Shown: positions 7,544-14,832 of the stretch, piece by piece
Layout of the letters: every line of letters begins with the position of its first letter
Numbering within the stretch: the first letter of the stretch is position 1
NCBI RefSeq assembly: GCF_918697925.1
Contig: NZ_CAKKMF010000062.1
Coordinates: forward strand, 1 to 32,333
DNA from: Arthrobacter sp. Bi26
Lineage (GTDB): Bacteria; Actinomycetota; Actinomycetes; Actinomycetales; Micrococcaceae
Direction: 5' to 3'
Length of the DNA stretch: 32,333 bases
The notes under the pieces: model-generated
The model's database searches: none
Told to the model about the DNA's origin: nothing
Seen by the model: only the letters and a program-made list of their open reading frames with translations
Program-made: the position numbers and the translations under genes

Positions 7544-8587
7544 CTAGTTCAGGGTCGCGGTGTCAATCACAAAGCGGTAGCGGACGTCGGAGGCCAGGAC
7601 GCGCTCGTAGGCGTCGTTGATCTTCGCGGCCGGGATGACCTCGATCTCGGCGCCCAGACCGTGCTCAGCGCAGAAGTTGAGCATTTCCTGGGTTTCGCGG
7701 ATGCCGCCGATGGCCGAGCCGGCGAAGGAGCGGCGCCCCATGATCAGGGAGAACACGTTCACCGGGAGCGGTTCCGCGGGCGCGCCGACGTTGACCAGGG
7801 CGCCGTCGAGGGACAGCAGCTGCAGGTAGGCGCTGATGTCGATCGCGGCACTGACCGTGTTGATGATCAGGTCAAAGGTGCCGGCGAGTTCCGCGAAGGT
7901 GTTTTCGTCGCTCGTGGCGTAGTAGTGGTCCGCGCCGAGGCGAAGACCGTCTTCCTGCTTCTTCAGCGACTGGGACAGGACGGTGACGTCGGCGCCCATG
8001 GCGTGGGCGATCTTGACTGCCATGTGGCCCAGGCCGCCCAGGCCGACGATCGCGACCTTTTTGCCAGGGCCTGCGCCCCAGTGGTTCAGCGGCGAGTAAG
8101 TGGTGATGCCGGCGCACAGCAGCGGCGCGGCGACGTCGAGCTCGATGCCCTCAGGAATGGTGACCACGAAGTCTTCGTCCACCACGACGTGGGTGGAATA
8201 GCCGCCCTGGGTGATGGTGCCGTCACGGTCGACGGCGCCGTAGGTGCCGGTCATGCCCTTGAGGCAGTACTGTTCCTCGCCGGCCAGGCAGTTAACGCAC
8301 TCGCCGCAGGAGTTGACCATGCAGCCGACGCCGACGCGGTCGCCGATGGTGTGCTTGGTCACGGCGGAACCGACCTCGGTGACGATCCCGGCAATTTCAT
8401 GGCCGGGGACCAGTGGATAGGTCTGCGGACCCCAGTCGCCGCGGACGGTGTGGATATCCGAATGGCAGATCCCGGCGAACTTGATCTCGATCAGGACATC
8501 GTGCGGGCCCACGTCGCGGCGCTCGATGGTGGTGAGGGCGAGCGGCTCGGTCGCGGAAGGTGATGCGTAAGCGTTGACGGTAAGCAA
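7544..8587 (-). CDS. Zinc-dependent NAD(P) alcohol dehydrogenase, cinnamyl/YahK type
   Basis: A 347-aa medium-chain dehydrogenase that should interconvert alcohols and aldehydes with NAD(P)H. Catalytic zinc ligands appear as C41 (GICHSDIHTVRGDWG), H63-E64 (PGHEIAG) and C158 (LLCAGITTY); the structural zinc site is C94, C97, C100 and C108 in NSCGECVNC and EQYC. The Rossmann fingerprint GLGGLGH is at about 182-188. The start is a TTG at 8587 with GGAG five bases upstream; no ATG fits. The cupin gene follows on the same strand. The gene is divergent from an MmyB-type HTH regulator, a pairing often seen for stress- or aldehyde-linked oxidoreductases in Actinobacteria. The substrate is not determined by sequence. 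Confidence 0.93.
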   Translation of the reverse strand: MLTVNAYASPSATEPLALTTIERRDVGPHDVLIEIKFAGICHSDIHTVRGDWGPQTYPLVPGHEIAGIVTEVGSAVTKHTIGDRVGVGCMVNSCGECVNCLAGEEQYCLKGMTGTYGAVDRDGTITQGGYSTHVVVDEDFVVTIPEGIELDVAAPLLCAGITTYSPLNHWGAGPGKKVAIVGLGGLGHMAVKIAHAMGADVTVLSQSLKKQEDGLRLGADHYYATSDENTFAELAGTFDLIINTVSAAIDISAYLQLLSLDGALVNVGAPAEPLPVNVFSLIMGRRSFAGSAIGGIRETQEMLNFCAEHGLGAEIEVIPAAKINDAYERVLASDVRYRFVIDTATLN

Positions 8588-8656
8588 TGAATCTCCTGCT
8601 TGTTGATCGTTGGGGGTTGTTCAACGGAACACCATCCATCAAACCCGTCTTCGCAA

Positions 8657-8706
8657 CGCTGAGGGAGTCCCTGCTGATAGGGGTACTGGCAGGGTCTCCC
8701 TCAGCG
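8657..8706. promoter_or_regulatory. Candidate operator between dehydrogenase and MmyB-type regulator
   Basis: An 18-bp inverted repeat with one mismatch: CGCTGAGGGAGTCCCTGC (8657-8674) and its partner at 8689-8706, separated by 14 bases. Each arm is itself nearly symmetric around AGGGAGTCCCT (8662-8672) and AGGGTCTCCCT (8691-8701), centres 29 bp apart. It lies in the divergent gap 26 bp ahead of the regulator start, so autoregulation and control of the dehydrogenase are likely. Confidence 0.6.
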
Positions 8707-8731
8707 GGCCGTAAGGCCTAACGTTGATGGC

Positions 8732-9625
8732 ATGGATAATCGAGACGCGACCCGCGAATTCCTTGCCTCGCGCCGGGCGAAGATCACCCCCGAGCAGTCG
8801 GGGGTGCCGGTCTATGGCGCCAAGCGCCGGGTGCCGGGGCTGCGCCGCGGGGAAGTCGCGATGCTGGCCGGCGTCAGCGTCGAGTATTACACCCGGCTGG
8901 AGCGGGGAAACCTGTCCGGCGTTTCGGAGGGTGTGCTGGATGCTGTGGCAAAGGCGCTGCAACTCGACGACGCCGAACGGGCCCACCTCTTCGATCTGGC
9001 CCGGGCGGCGGCCCCGGGCAGCCGGACCCGCCGTCGCCCCCGTCCCGCGGAGTCCGTCCGACGGAGCGTTCAGCTGACGCTGAACGCAATCACCAACGCG
9101 CCCGCATTTGTGCGGAACGGACGCATGGACATCGTTGCGGCCAACCCGCTGGGCTATGCCTTGTATTCGGACATGTATGTGGGTCCGGCCCGCCCGGCCA
9201 ATCATGCCCGTTTCATCTTCCTGGATGGCCGCTCGCGCAGCTTCTATCCGGACTGGGAGCGTGCGGCGAACGACACCGTCGCGATCCTGCGCACCGAGGC
9301 CGGCCGCGACCCCTACGACCGCGGGCTGACCGACCTGGTGGGCGAACTATCGACCCGGAGCGAGGAATTCCGCACCCTGTGGGCCGCGCACAACGTGCGC
9401 CAGCACTACACCGGGCTCAAGCACCTCCACCACCCGGTGGTCGGGGACCTCCACCTGATGTACGAGGCCATGGATGTCTCGGCCGACGCCGGGCTGTCCC
9501 TGCTGGTCTACAACGCCGAGCCCGGCTCCGCGTCGGAGGATGCGCTGCGGCTGCTGGCCAGCTGGGCCGCGACCAACCGGCAGGTCAAGGAGGCCGAGGC
9601 AGCTTCTACGGTGGACAAGGCCTAA
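8732..9625 (+). CDS. XRE-family HTH regulator with MmyB-like ligand-binding domain
   Basis: A 297-aa transcription factor. Residues about 7-75 form a helix-turn-helix of the XRE type, with RRVPGLRRGEVAMLAGVSVEYYTRLERG as the classic recognition region. Residues about 105-280 match the MmyB-like domain: NAPAFVRNGRMDIVAANPLGYALYSDM, then RFIFLDGRSRSFYPDWERAANDTVAILRTEAGRDP and RQHYTGLKHLHHPVVGDLHLMYEAM. The domain is thought to bind a small or fatty ligand. The gene is divergent from the dehydrogenase-cupin pair and the large inverted repeat in the gap is its probable operator. The start ATG at 8732 is followed by DNRDATREFLASRRAKI, the usual N-terminus. Confidence 0.93.
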   Translation: MDNRDATREFLASRRAKITPEQSGVPVYGAKRRVPGLRRGEVAMLAGVSVEYYTRLERGNLSGVSEGVLDAVAKALQLDDAERAHLFDLARAAAPGSRTRRRPRPAESVRRSVQLTLNAITNAPAFVRNGRMDIVAANPLGYALYSDMYVGPARPANHARFIFLDGRSRSFYPDWERAANDTVAILRTEAGRDPYDRGLTDLVGELSTRSEEFRTLWAAHNVRQHYTGLKHLHHPVVGDLHLMYEAMDVSADAGLSLLVYNAEPGSASEDALRLLASWAATNRQVKEAEAASTVDKA

Positions 9626-9648
9626 CCGCACGGAGCAGGCCGGAGCTG

Positions 9649-10077
9649 TCACGCCAGGGCGGAAATGCCGTCCGCGTATCCATCGGGCTGGCCGCCGTTG
9701 GAGGTGAAGTTGTTCAGCCAGGCCATGGCGTCGTCCCCGGAAGTGAAGAACTCGTGGGGGTACCGGGTATGCCGGCTCATTGCCGCCGCAATCACGCGAT
9801 CCACAGTGCTGGATCCGAGCACGGCGATCGCCAAGACCCCTGTTGTCTGCGCGAACTCGTACCTGGCGGCCGCGCTGATCTCCACATCCGTCATTTCGGA
9901 GAGCATCGGCATCGGTGTTCCGCCGCTGACCTGCGCTACGGCCCGCATGGCGTCCCTGGCGTCGTGGACATCAACAAACGAGCCGGGCTGCCAAACCGAT
10001 CTGATGATGCCCGCGCTGACGCTCAGCACGTTCTTTCCATCAGCAGCTGCAATATGTCCTGGCATCATCGAAACCAT
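9649..10077 (-). CDS. DUF7793-like (STAS/SpoIIAA-like) protein
   Basis: About 142 aa. I placed the start at the ATG at 10077 because the longer frame (to 10389) runs through a palindrome-rich non-coding gap. Visible parts are IRSVWQPGSFVDVHDARDAMRAV, a central PMPMLSEMTDVEISAAARYEFA, ATTGVLAIAVLGSSTVDRVIAAAM-like core (here TTGVLAIAVLGSSTVDRV) and the C-terminal EFFTSGDDAMAWLNNF. This resembles DUF7793 proteins, which are frequent in Arthrobacter and have an alpha-beta layout like STAS anti-anti-sigma domains. No activity is known. The ribosome site is weak, so the start is uncertain. It lies downstream of the ABC importer operon on the same strand, but 387 bases away. Confidence 0.68.
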   Translation of the reverse strand: MVSMMPGHIAAADGKNVLSVSAGIIRSVWQPGSFVDVHDARDAMRAVAQVSGGTPMPMLSEMTDVEISAAARYEFAQTTGVLAIAVLGSSTVDRVIAAAMSRHTRYPHEFFTSGDDAMAWLNNFTSNGGQPDGYADGISALA

Positions 10078-10180
10078 TGTAGGTCCGGCCCTGCCAAGCC
10101 AGGGCTTTGGGCACGGTGTGCGTGGCGGAGCGCAAACGGTGGCCGGTTGCGGCTGCACTGGGCCCGGCTCCCCCCGGAAT

Positions 10181-10417
10181 GGACATGCCCCACGGCGCGG
10201 AGGGCATGCCCCTTGGTCCGGCGCCACGCGCCAGCCCGGGACATGCTCTGTTGCTCTGTTGCTCTGTACGGTGCTGCCTTGCAATGAGCATGTCCCCAAA
10301 GGCCTGCGTTGACTGGACATGTCCCCCTCCGGCATTTGGACATGCCCCACGGTGCGGCCCAGGGATGGACATAGTGGGCTTATGTCCATCCCTGGGCGCC
10401 GGAGCAGGGCATGTCCC
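10181..10417. repeat. Cluster of GGACATGYCC palindromes with larger nested repeats
   Basis: This non-coding stretch holds repeated ten-base palindromes: GGACATGCCC (10181), GGGCATGCCC (10202), GGACATGCTC (10239), GAGCATGTCC (10286), GGACATGTCC (10315, perfect), GGACATGCCC (10338) and GGGCATGTCC (10407). Two larger structures use them: GGGACATGCTC (10238-10248) pairs with GAGCATGTCCC (10286-10296), and a 17-bp perfect inverted repeat, GCCCAGGGATGGACATA (10357-10373) with 10381-10397, has a 7-base loop. A 20-bp direct repeat recurs with one change (10181-10200 and 10338-10357). No gene was supported here. It could be a regulator array, a REP-like element or a structured RNA. Confidence 0.85.
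10245..10268 (+). repeat. Three tandem 8-bp repeats (GCTCTGTT)
   Basis: Units at 10245-10252, 10253-10260 and 10261-10268 (last base A) lie inside the loop formed by the 11-bp inverted repeat of the palindrome cluster. Confidence 0.85.
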
Positions 10418-10464
10418 CCGGAGAGAAACAGCGGAACCGGCCCAACCCCTGACCGGCTCCGGGT

Positions 10465-11586
10465 TCAGGACTCCAGGACCAGCAGCTGGGCCTTGTCCGC
10501 GTCCCAGCCCACCCACAGCTCCTCATCCGGCAGGATCCGGGTGCCCCTGTCTGAGCTCAGCTCGCGGAGCTGGAGTTCGTGGCCGCCGGCCGTGAGGCGG
10601 TGGCGGACCGTGGCGCCCAGATTCGTGGAGGACACCAGGGTCGCGGCGCATCCGTTGCCGGCCGAAGCCCGCGTCCTGAACTTGAGGTGCTCCGGGCGGA
10701 TCGAGACGGCGTAGCTCTCGCCGCTGGCCCCGCGGTCCCGGACCTTTGCCAGGCCAAGTCCGCCGAGGTCCACAACTGCCTCCTCGCCGTTTCGCTCCAC
10801 GATGGTGCACGGGATGAGGTTCGTGTCGCCGAGGAAGCTGGCCACCCAGTCGGTCATGGGGTGGTTGTACACCTCCTCCGGCGGGCCGGACTGCACGATC
10901 TTCCCGTCCCGCATCACCACGATCCGGTCCGACATGGCCATGGCCTCGTCCTGGTCGTGCGTCACGAACAGCACGGAGATGCCCAGGCTCTTCTGCAGGG
11001 TCTTGATTTCCTCCTGCATCTGCTCGCGGAGGCGCTTGTCCAGGGCTGCCATCGGCTCATCCAGCAGCAGGGCCGCCGGGTTGAAAACCAGTGCCCGGGC
11101 CAGCGCCACCCGCTGCTGCTGCCCACCGGAGAGCTGGCGGGGCTTCCGGCCGCCCATCTTGCCCAGTCCCACACGCCCGAGGGCTTCCTCCGCGCGCTGG
11201 CGCCGTTCCGCCCGCGGCACCTTCCTCATGCGGAGCGCAAACTCCACGTTTTCCAGCGCGCTCATGTGCGGGAACAGGGCATAGTTCTGAAACACCACAC
11301 CGAGATTGCGGTCCCGGGGCGGCAGCGAGTCCACAGGCCTGCCGTCAATGAGGACGGTTCCGGCGGTGTGTTCTTCAAACCCCGCAACCATCATCATGGT
11401 GGTCGTCTTGCCGGAGCCGCTGGGGCCCAGGAGGGTCACGAACTCTCCAGGCTGAACCGTCAGGTCCAGCTCGTCCACGGCAACGACGTCGCCGTAGTGC
11501 TTGCTGACCTGGCGGAGCTCAATGGCGCCCTGGGCGGCTCTCCCCGTCCCGGGAATTGACTCCGCGGAAATCACTGATGCGGTCAT
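10465..11586 (-). CDS. ABC importer ATPase, polyamine/iron (PotA-like) type
   Basis: A 373-aa cytoplasmic ATPase that powers an importer. It shows Walker A GPSGSGKT (about 54-61), the Q-loop VFQNYALFPHMS, signature LSGGQQQRVALARAL, Walker B LLLDEPMAALD and the switch His in VTHDQDEAM. The last 120 residues form the TOBE-type regulatory domain (AVSIRPEHLKFR), as in PotA and FbpC. AAGGA seven bases ahead of the ATG overlaps the stop of the upstream permease. It is the fourth gene of binding protein - permease - permease - ATPase. The substrate is unlikely to be a sugar; polyamines, related amines or other small cations fit the family. Confidence 0.95.
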   Translation of the reverse strand: MTASVISAESIPGTGRAAQGAIELRQVSKHYGDVVAVDELDLTVQPGEFVTLLGPSGSGKTTTMMMVAGFEEHTAGTVLIDGRPVDSLPPRDRNLGVVFQNYALFPHMSALENVEFALRMRKVPRAERRQRAEEALGRVGLGKMGGRKPRQLSGGQQQRVALARALVFNPAALLLDEPMAALDKRLREQMQEEIKTLQKSLGISVLFVTHDQDEAMAMSDRIVVMRDGKIVQSGPPEEVYNHPMTDWVASFLGDTNLIPCTIVERNGEEAVVDLGGLGLAKVRDRGASGESYAVSIRPEHLKFRTRASAGNGCAATLVSSTNLGATVRHRLTAGGHELQLRELSSDRGTRILPDEELWVGWDADKAQLLVLES

Positions 11587-11595
11587 CGACTTTCC

Positions 11596-12423
11596 TTACG
11601 TTTGTGCGGACACGGCCAGCGGCAGCATCCGGGTTGAAGAACGGCGCTTGAGGACAAACAGGACCTGGAGCAGCAGCCCGATTGTGGCGACGCTGACCAG
11701 CAGGGCGGACGACACCGCGATCTTCGGGGTCAGGTTGAACTGGATATCCGTGAACATCTTGACGGGCAAGGTGGTGGCACCCGGGGACTGCATGAACAGG
11801 GACATCACCGTCTCATCGATGGAGACCGAGAACGCGAAGAGCGCCCCGGAAATCAGGCCGGGCAGGATGATGGGCAGATACACGTGCCGCAGGACGGAGA
11901 GCGGACCTGCCCCGAGGCTCTGCGCCGACCGGACCAGGGCCGGGTTGAGCCCGGCGAGGCTGGCACGGGTGGTCAGGTACACATAGGGGGTCGCGATGAC
12001 TGCGTGCGCCAGGCCGATGGGAACGATGCTGCCCACCATGCCGATCGAGATGAAGAACTGGTAGAAGGCCAGCGCGAGCACCACGGTCGGCACGATCATC
12101 GGCGCGAGGATCAGACCCACTACTGCGGGCTGGCCGGGGAACTTGCGCCCGTGAAGGCCGATCGCCGCGGTGGCGCCCAGCAGCACACCGATCACGACAG
12201 CGATCGCCGCCGACTGCAGGCTGGCCGTCAGGGCGGAGGTCCAGGCCCGGTCGGCGAAGAATCCGGCCACGGCGGCGAAGGAGATCCCCTCCGGCGGGAA
12301 GGTGATGTAGCGGCTGTCGTTCAGCGCGACCGGCACCACAATCGCCGTCGGAATGACGAGGAAAAGGAAGGCCGGGATGGAAAGAAGCGCCAGCAGGCGG
12401 TGCTGCGGATTAGTTGTCTTCAT
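11596..12423 (-). CDS. ABC importer permease, PotC-like
   Basis: A 275-aa inner-membrane permease with six predicted segments, starting with LLALLSIPAFLFLVIPTAIVV. The cytoplasmic coupling loop reads AQSLGAGPLSVLRHVYLPIILPGLISG, the EAA-type loop that contacts the ATPase (an AAxxLGA...P.I motif). The start ATG at 12423 lies inside the end of the preceding permease gene (14-base overlap), a sign of translational coupling. Together with the upstream permease it forms the heterodimeric channel. Confidence 0.92.
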   Translation of the reverse strand: MKTTNPQHRLLALLSIPAFLFLVIPTAIVVPVALNDSRYITFPPEGISFAAVAGFFADRAWTSALTASLQSAAIAVVIGVLLGATAAIGLHGRKFPGQPAVVGLILAPMIVPTVVLALAFYQFFISIGMVGSIVPIGLAHAVIATPYVYLTTRASLAGLNPALVRSAQSLGAGPLSVLRHVYLPIILPGLISGALFAFSVSIDETVMSLFMQSPGATTLPVKMFTDIQFNLTPKIAVSSALLVSVATIGLLLQVLFVLKRRSSTRMLPLAVSAQT

Positions 12424-13294
12424 GTTGGCCTCCTGCCTTGAGGACGCGCTGGTAGACGGCCACGAGGATGCTGACCATGACCGTCAGGATGACGGCCAGA
12501 GCAGCGGCCCCGGAGAAGTCCGTGAGCTGTCGGGCGTAGTAGTCGATCTGGTTGGCGATCATCATGTCGCCTGGTCCGCCCATCACCACGGGCGTGATGA
12601 AGAAGCCCGTGCTGATGATGAAGACCAGCAGCCCGGCGGCGGAAATGCCGGGCATGCTCAGCGGCAGCGTGATCCTGCGGAACACGGCTCCTTCCCGTGC
12701 GCCAAGCGAGCGGGCCGCCAGCCCCAGCCGGTCATCGATCGAGGCCAGCGAGGAGAAGATCGGGAACACCGCGTACGGCAGCAGGCAGTGCACCATGCCG
12801 ACGATCACGGCGAACCGGTTGTGCAGCAACGGGATCGGCGCACCCGTAAGCCCGATTCCCTGCAGGAAGGCGTTCACCATGCCGTTGTCCTGGAGCAGGA
12901 CCGCCCAGGCGAAGTTTTTCACCAGGATGCCGGTCCAGAACGGCAGGAGTACGACGGCGAACAGGATCACCCGGGTGACGGTTCCGGCCCGCCACAGGAC
13001 CATGGCGATGATGTAGCCGAGCACCACAGTGACGACGGTGCTCGCCAGGCTGATGGTCAGGGTGTTGACCAGTGCGCGCACCACCAGCGGGTCCTCAAGG
13101 ACGCGCTGGTAGGCGTTGTCGGCGAAGCTTGCGCCGACAAGTTTGCCCAACGGCGTCAGGAACAGCACGACGTCGAAAGCAAGGATCGGGGCCAGCAGCA
13201 GCCACCAGCCGCTGCGCCGCCGTCGGGGTGCGTCAGCAGAAGGCGGCGCACCGCGGCCGCGGGGCCGCGTCCGTTCGAGGGTTGCGTTGCTCAT
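12410..13294 (-). CDS. ABC importer permease, PotB-like
   Basis: A 294-aa membrane permease. After a basic N-terminal tail (RTRPRGRGAPPSADAPRRRR) there are about six membrane segments, and the coupling loop reads AARSLGAREGAVFRRITLPLSMPGI. The segment LLPFWTGILVKNFAWAVLLQ is typical of the PotB/PotH group. Its ATG (13294) is one base after the stop of the binding-protein gene, and its 3' end overlaps the second permease, so the operon is tightly packed. Confidence 0.93.
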   Translation of the reverse strand: MSNATLERTRPRGRGAPPSADAPRRRRSGWWLLLAPILAFDVVLFLTPLGKLVGASFADNAYQRVLEDPLVVRALVNTLTISLASTVVTVVLGYIIAMVLWRAGTVTRVILFAVVLLPFWTGILVKNFAWAVLLQDNGMVNAFLQGIGLTGAPIPLLHNRFAVIVGMVHCLLPYAVFPIFSSLASIDDRLGLAARSLGAREGAVFRRITLPLSMPGISAAGLLVFIISTGFFITPVVMGGPGDMMIANQIDYYARQLTDFSGAAALAVILTVMVSILVAVYQRVLKAGGQHEDN

Positions 13295-13295
13295 C

Positions 13296-14390
13296 TCAGC
13301 TGGCCTGCCAGAGCTTAAACTGCTGCTCGGTCTTCTTCAGGTTCTGCGACCACCATTTGTCGTCGCGGACCAGGATCTTGTCCGCGAGCCGGGGGCTGGT
13401 GGGAAGCGTGTCCGCGATTTCCTTCGGCAGCTTGGACAGCGCCGGGGTGTTGGCCAGGGTCAGGTTGGTGACCTTGTCGAACGCTGCGCCGGCCTCCGCG
13501 TCGTTGGACATGAAGTTCATCAACTTGAAGGCGGCTTCCTTGTTCTTGGCGCCCTTCGGCACCACGAAGTAGTCGCCGGCGAGGACGGCGTTTTCGGCGG
13601 AGAAGTTCAGCTTGGCGCCGTCATTGCGGGCTGCGTTAATGCGGTTGTTGAAGCTGGTGGAGAGGGAGACCTCGCCGGAGGTGAGCTGCTGGATGGGCTC
13701 CTGGTTGGCGGCGTGGTAGAGCAGCCGGTCCTTGCCCGGGTGCTGGCCCAGGACCCTCAGGGCCCGGTCGACGTCGAGAGGGTAGACCTGGTCGAACGGG
13801 ACACCGTCGGCCAGCAGGGCGGCTTCCAGGACGGAGCTGTCGGACAGCTGGTTGTACACCGAGCGCTTGGTGTTGTACTTGCCCTGGTCGAAGAACTGGG
13901 CCCAGTCCTTCGGGGCCTGCGCGTCAGAAATGACCTTCTGGTCCCACGCCATGACGAACAGGAAGCTCAGGTACTTGATGCCGTATTCGGCCTTCGCGTA
14001 TCCCGGCAGTCCCTTGTCACTGATGATGTCGTAGTCGAACTTCTCCAGCAGCCCCTCGGCCACGGCTACCTCATACTCCGGCGCCGTGATTTCCACGAGG
14101 TCCCACTGCACGTCGCCGGACTGGACCTGGGCCTTGAGCGCGGCCAGGCTGGTGTTGGCCAGCAGCGTCGTCTGGATCCCCGACTGCTTGGAGAACGGGT
14201 CCAGGATCGTCTGGGTCAGCTGGTCGTTGTAGGAGCCACCGTAGGACGTGACCGTCACCGTCTTGTTCACGGCGGCACTTTCGGCGGGCTTGGCCGCGCA
14301 GCCGGAGAGCGCCAGACCCGCAAACGGCGTCAGTGCTGCCGCCTTGAGGAGCTGCCTGCGGTCAAAGGGAGTGGAACGGAATTCTGTCAT
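13296..14390 (-). CDS. Extracellular binding protein of a polyamine-type importer, Tat-like lipoprotein
   Basis: A 364-aa solute-binding protein, first gene of the importer operon. The N-terminus FDRRQLLKAAAL followed by a hydrophobic run and LSGC looks like a twin-arginine signal ending in a lipobox, so the folded protein is probably exported by Tat and then lipidated. The mature part has the PotD/FbpA-like two-lobe layout, with TVTVTSYGGSYNDQLTQTIL near the start, WDLVEITAPEYEVAVAEGLL and KYLSFLFVMAWDQKVISD. The substrate pocket cannot be read confidently. The promoter region upstream contains a CRP-like site. Confidence 0.92.
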   Translation of the reverse strand: MTEFRSTPFDRRQLLKAAALTPFAGLALSGCAAKPAESAAVNKTVTVTSYGGSYNDQLTQTILDPFSKQSGIQTTLLANTSLAALKAQVQSGDVQWDLVEITAPEYEVAVAEGLLEKFDYDIISDKGLPGYAKAEYGIKYLSFLFVMAWDQKVISDAQAPKDWAQFFDQGKYNTKRSVYNQLSDSSVLEAALLADGVPFDQVYPLDVDRALRVLGQHPGKDRLLYHAANQEPIQQLTSGEVSLSTSFNNRINAARNDGAKLNFSAENAVLAGDYFVVPKGAKNKEAAFKLMNFMSNDAEAGAAFDKVTNLTLANTPALSKLPKEIADTLPTSPRLADKILVRDDKWWSQNLKKTEQQFKLWQAS

Positions 14391-14832
14391 GGGGGACAGT
14401 GCCTCTCATGTACGCGGGCACGCCGAAAGAAGGCGCGCCGGATTGCGGGCGTGGTGGGGTGCGGTGCGTGTGGTGGCGTGTGGCGCAGGGAAAAGAGGAA
14501 GGGACAGCGGCGGTTCGCGCGCGCCATCCATTCCACCTGGAGATCTCGAGTCCGCCTTCCGGCGGCTTTTCGGTTTCGCAACTCTAACTGTGAAGTTGCT
14601 CACTAGTCAACAGTTGTATTGCTTTAAGAAACAACGGGATTCCTGTCCCGCGCTCCCCTAACGCCGACTTCCGCTGCCCTCCCGCGCATCTCCAGATCCA
14701 CGGACCGCCCCTGGCCGGATCATGAAGAATGCGCCCGAACCGGCGGGGGACGTGAGACCACGCTCGATTCCTCGATCGGTAGCTTCGAACACCTCATGGT
14801 CCACCCGACACCCGCCGCGTGAGCCGCGGGGA
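14391..14832. other. Gap ahead of the importer operon, no gene seen
   Basis: This 442-base gap separates the importer operon from the amidohydrolase end; both are on the minus strand. The part nearest the importer (14540-14640) is AT-richer and holds the candidate promoter and CRP-like site. Between 14640 and 14832 there is no convincing ORF or terminator. Confidence 0.6.
14582..14610 (-). promoter_or_regulatory. Candidate promoter of the importer operon with a CRP/GlxR-like site
   Basis: On the minus strand TTGACT (14610-14605) precedes a weak -10 (TTAGAG or TAGAGT, near 14587-14581) by 17-18 bases. Between the boxes lies TGTGA-N6-TCACT (14589-14604), one base from the CRP-type consensus TGTGA-N6-TCACA used by actinobacterial CRP/GlxR proteins. 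Its position in the spacer would favour repression. This is a motif match only. Confidence 0.4.

Noticed and set aside
7202..8563. Long open frame on the plus strand through the dehydrogenase and cupin genes
   Set aside because: It is the antisense of the high-GC dehydrogenase, has no recognisable domain and spans two well-supported genes.
10078..10389. N-terminal extension of the DUF7793-like frame and other frames through the repeats
   Set aside because: The frames exist because repeated GC-rich words leave few stops; they show no domain and cross the palindrome cluster.
10181..10417. CRISPR array
   Set aside because: Repeat units are short palindromes with irregular spacing (21 to 69 bp) and no regular spacers or cas genes nearby.
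12353..13318. Long plus-strand frame over the permease genes
   Set aside because: His/Gln/Asp/Arg-rich shadow of membrane-protein codons, no start signal and no family.
14248..14661. 137-codon plus-strand frame in the gap ahead of the importer
   Set aside because: It overlaps the importer binding-protein start and the candidate promoter and has no domain or start signal.
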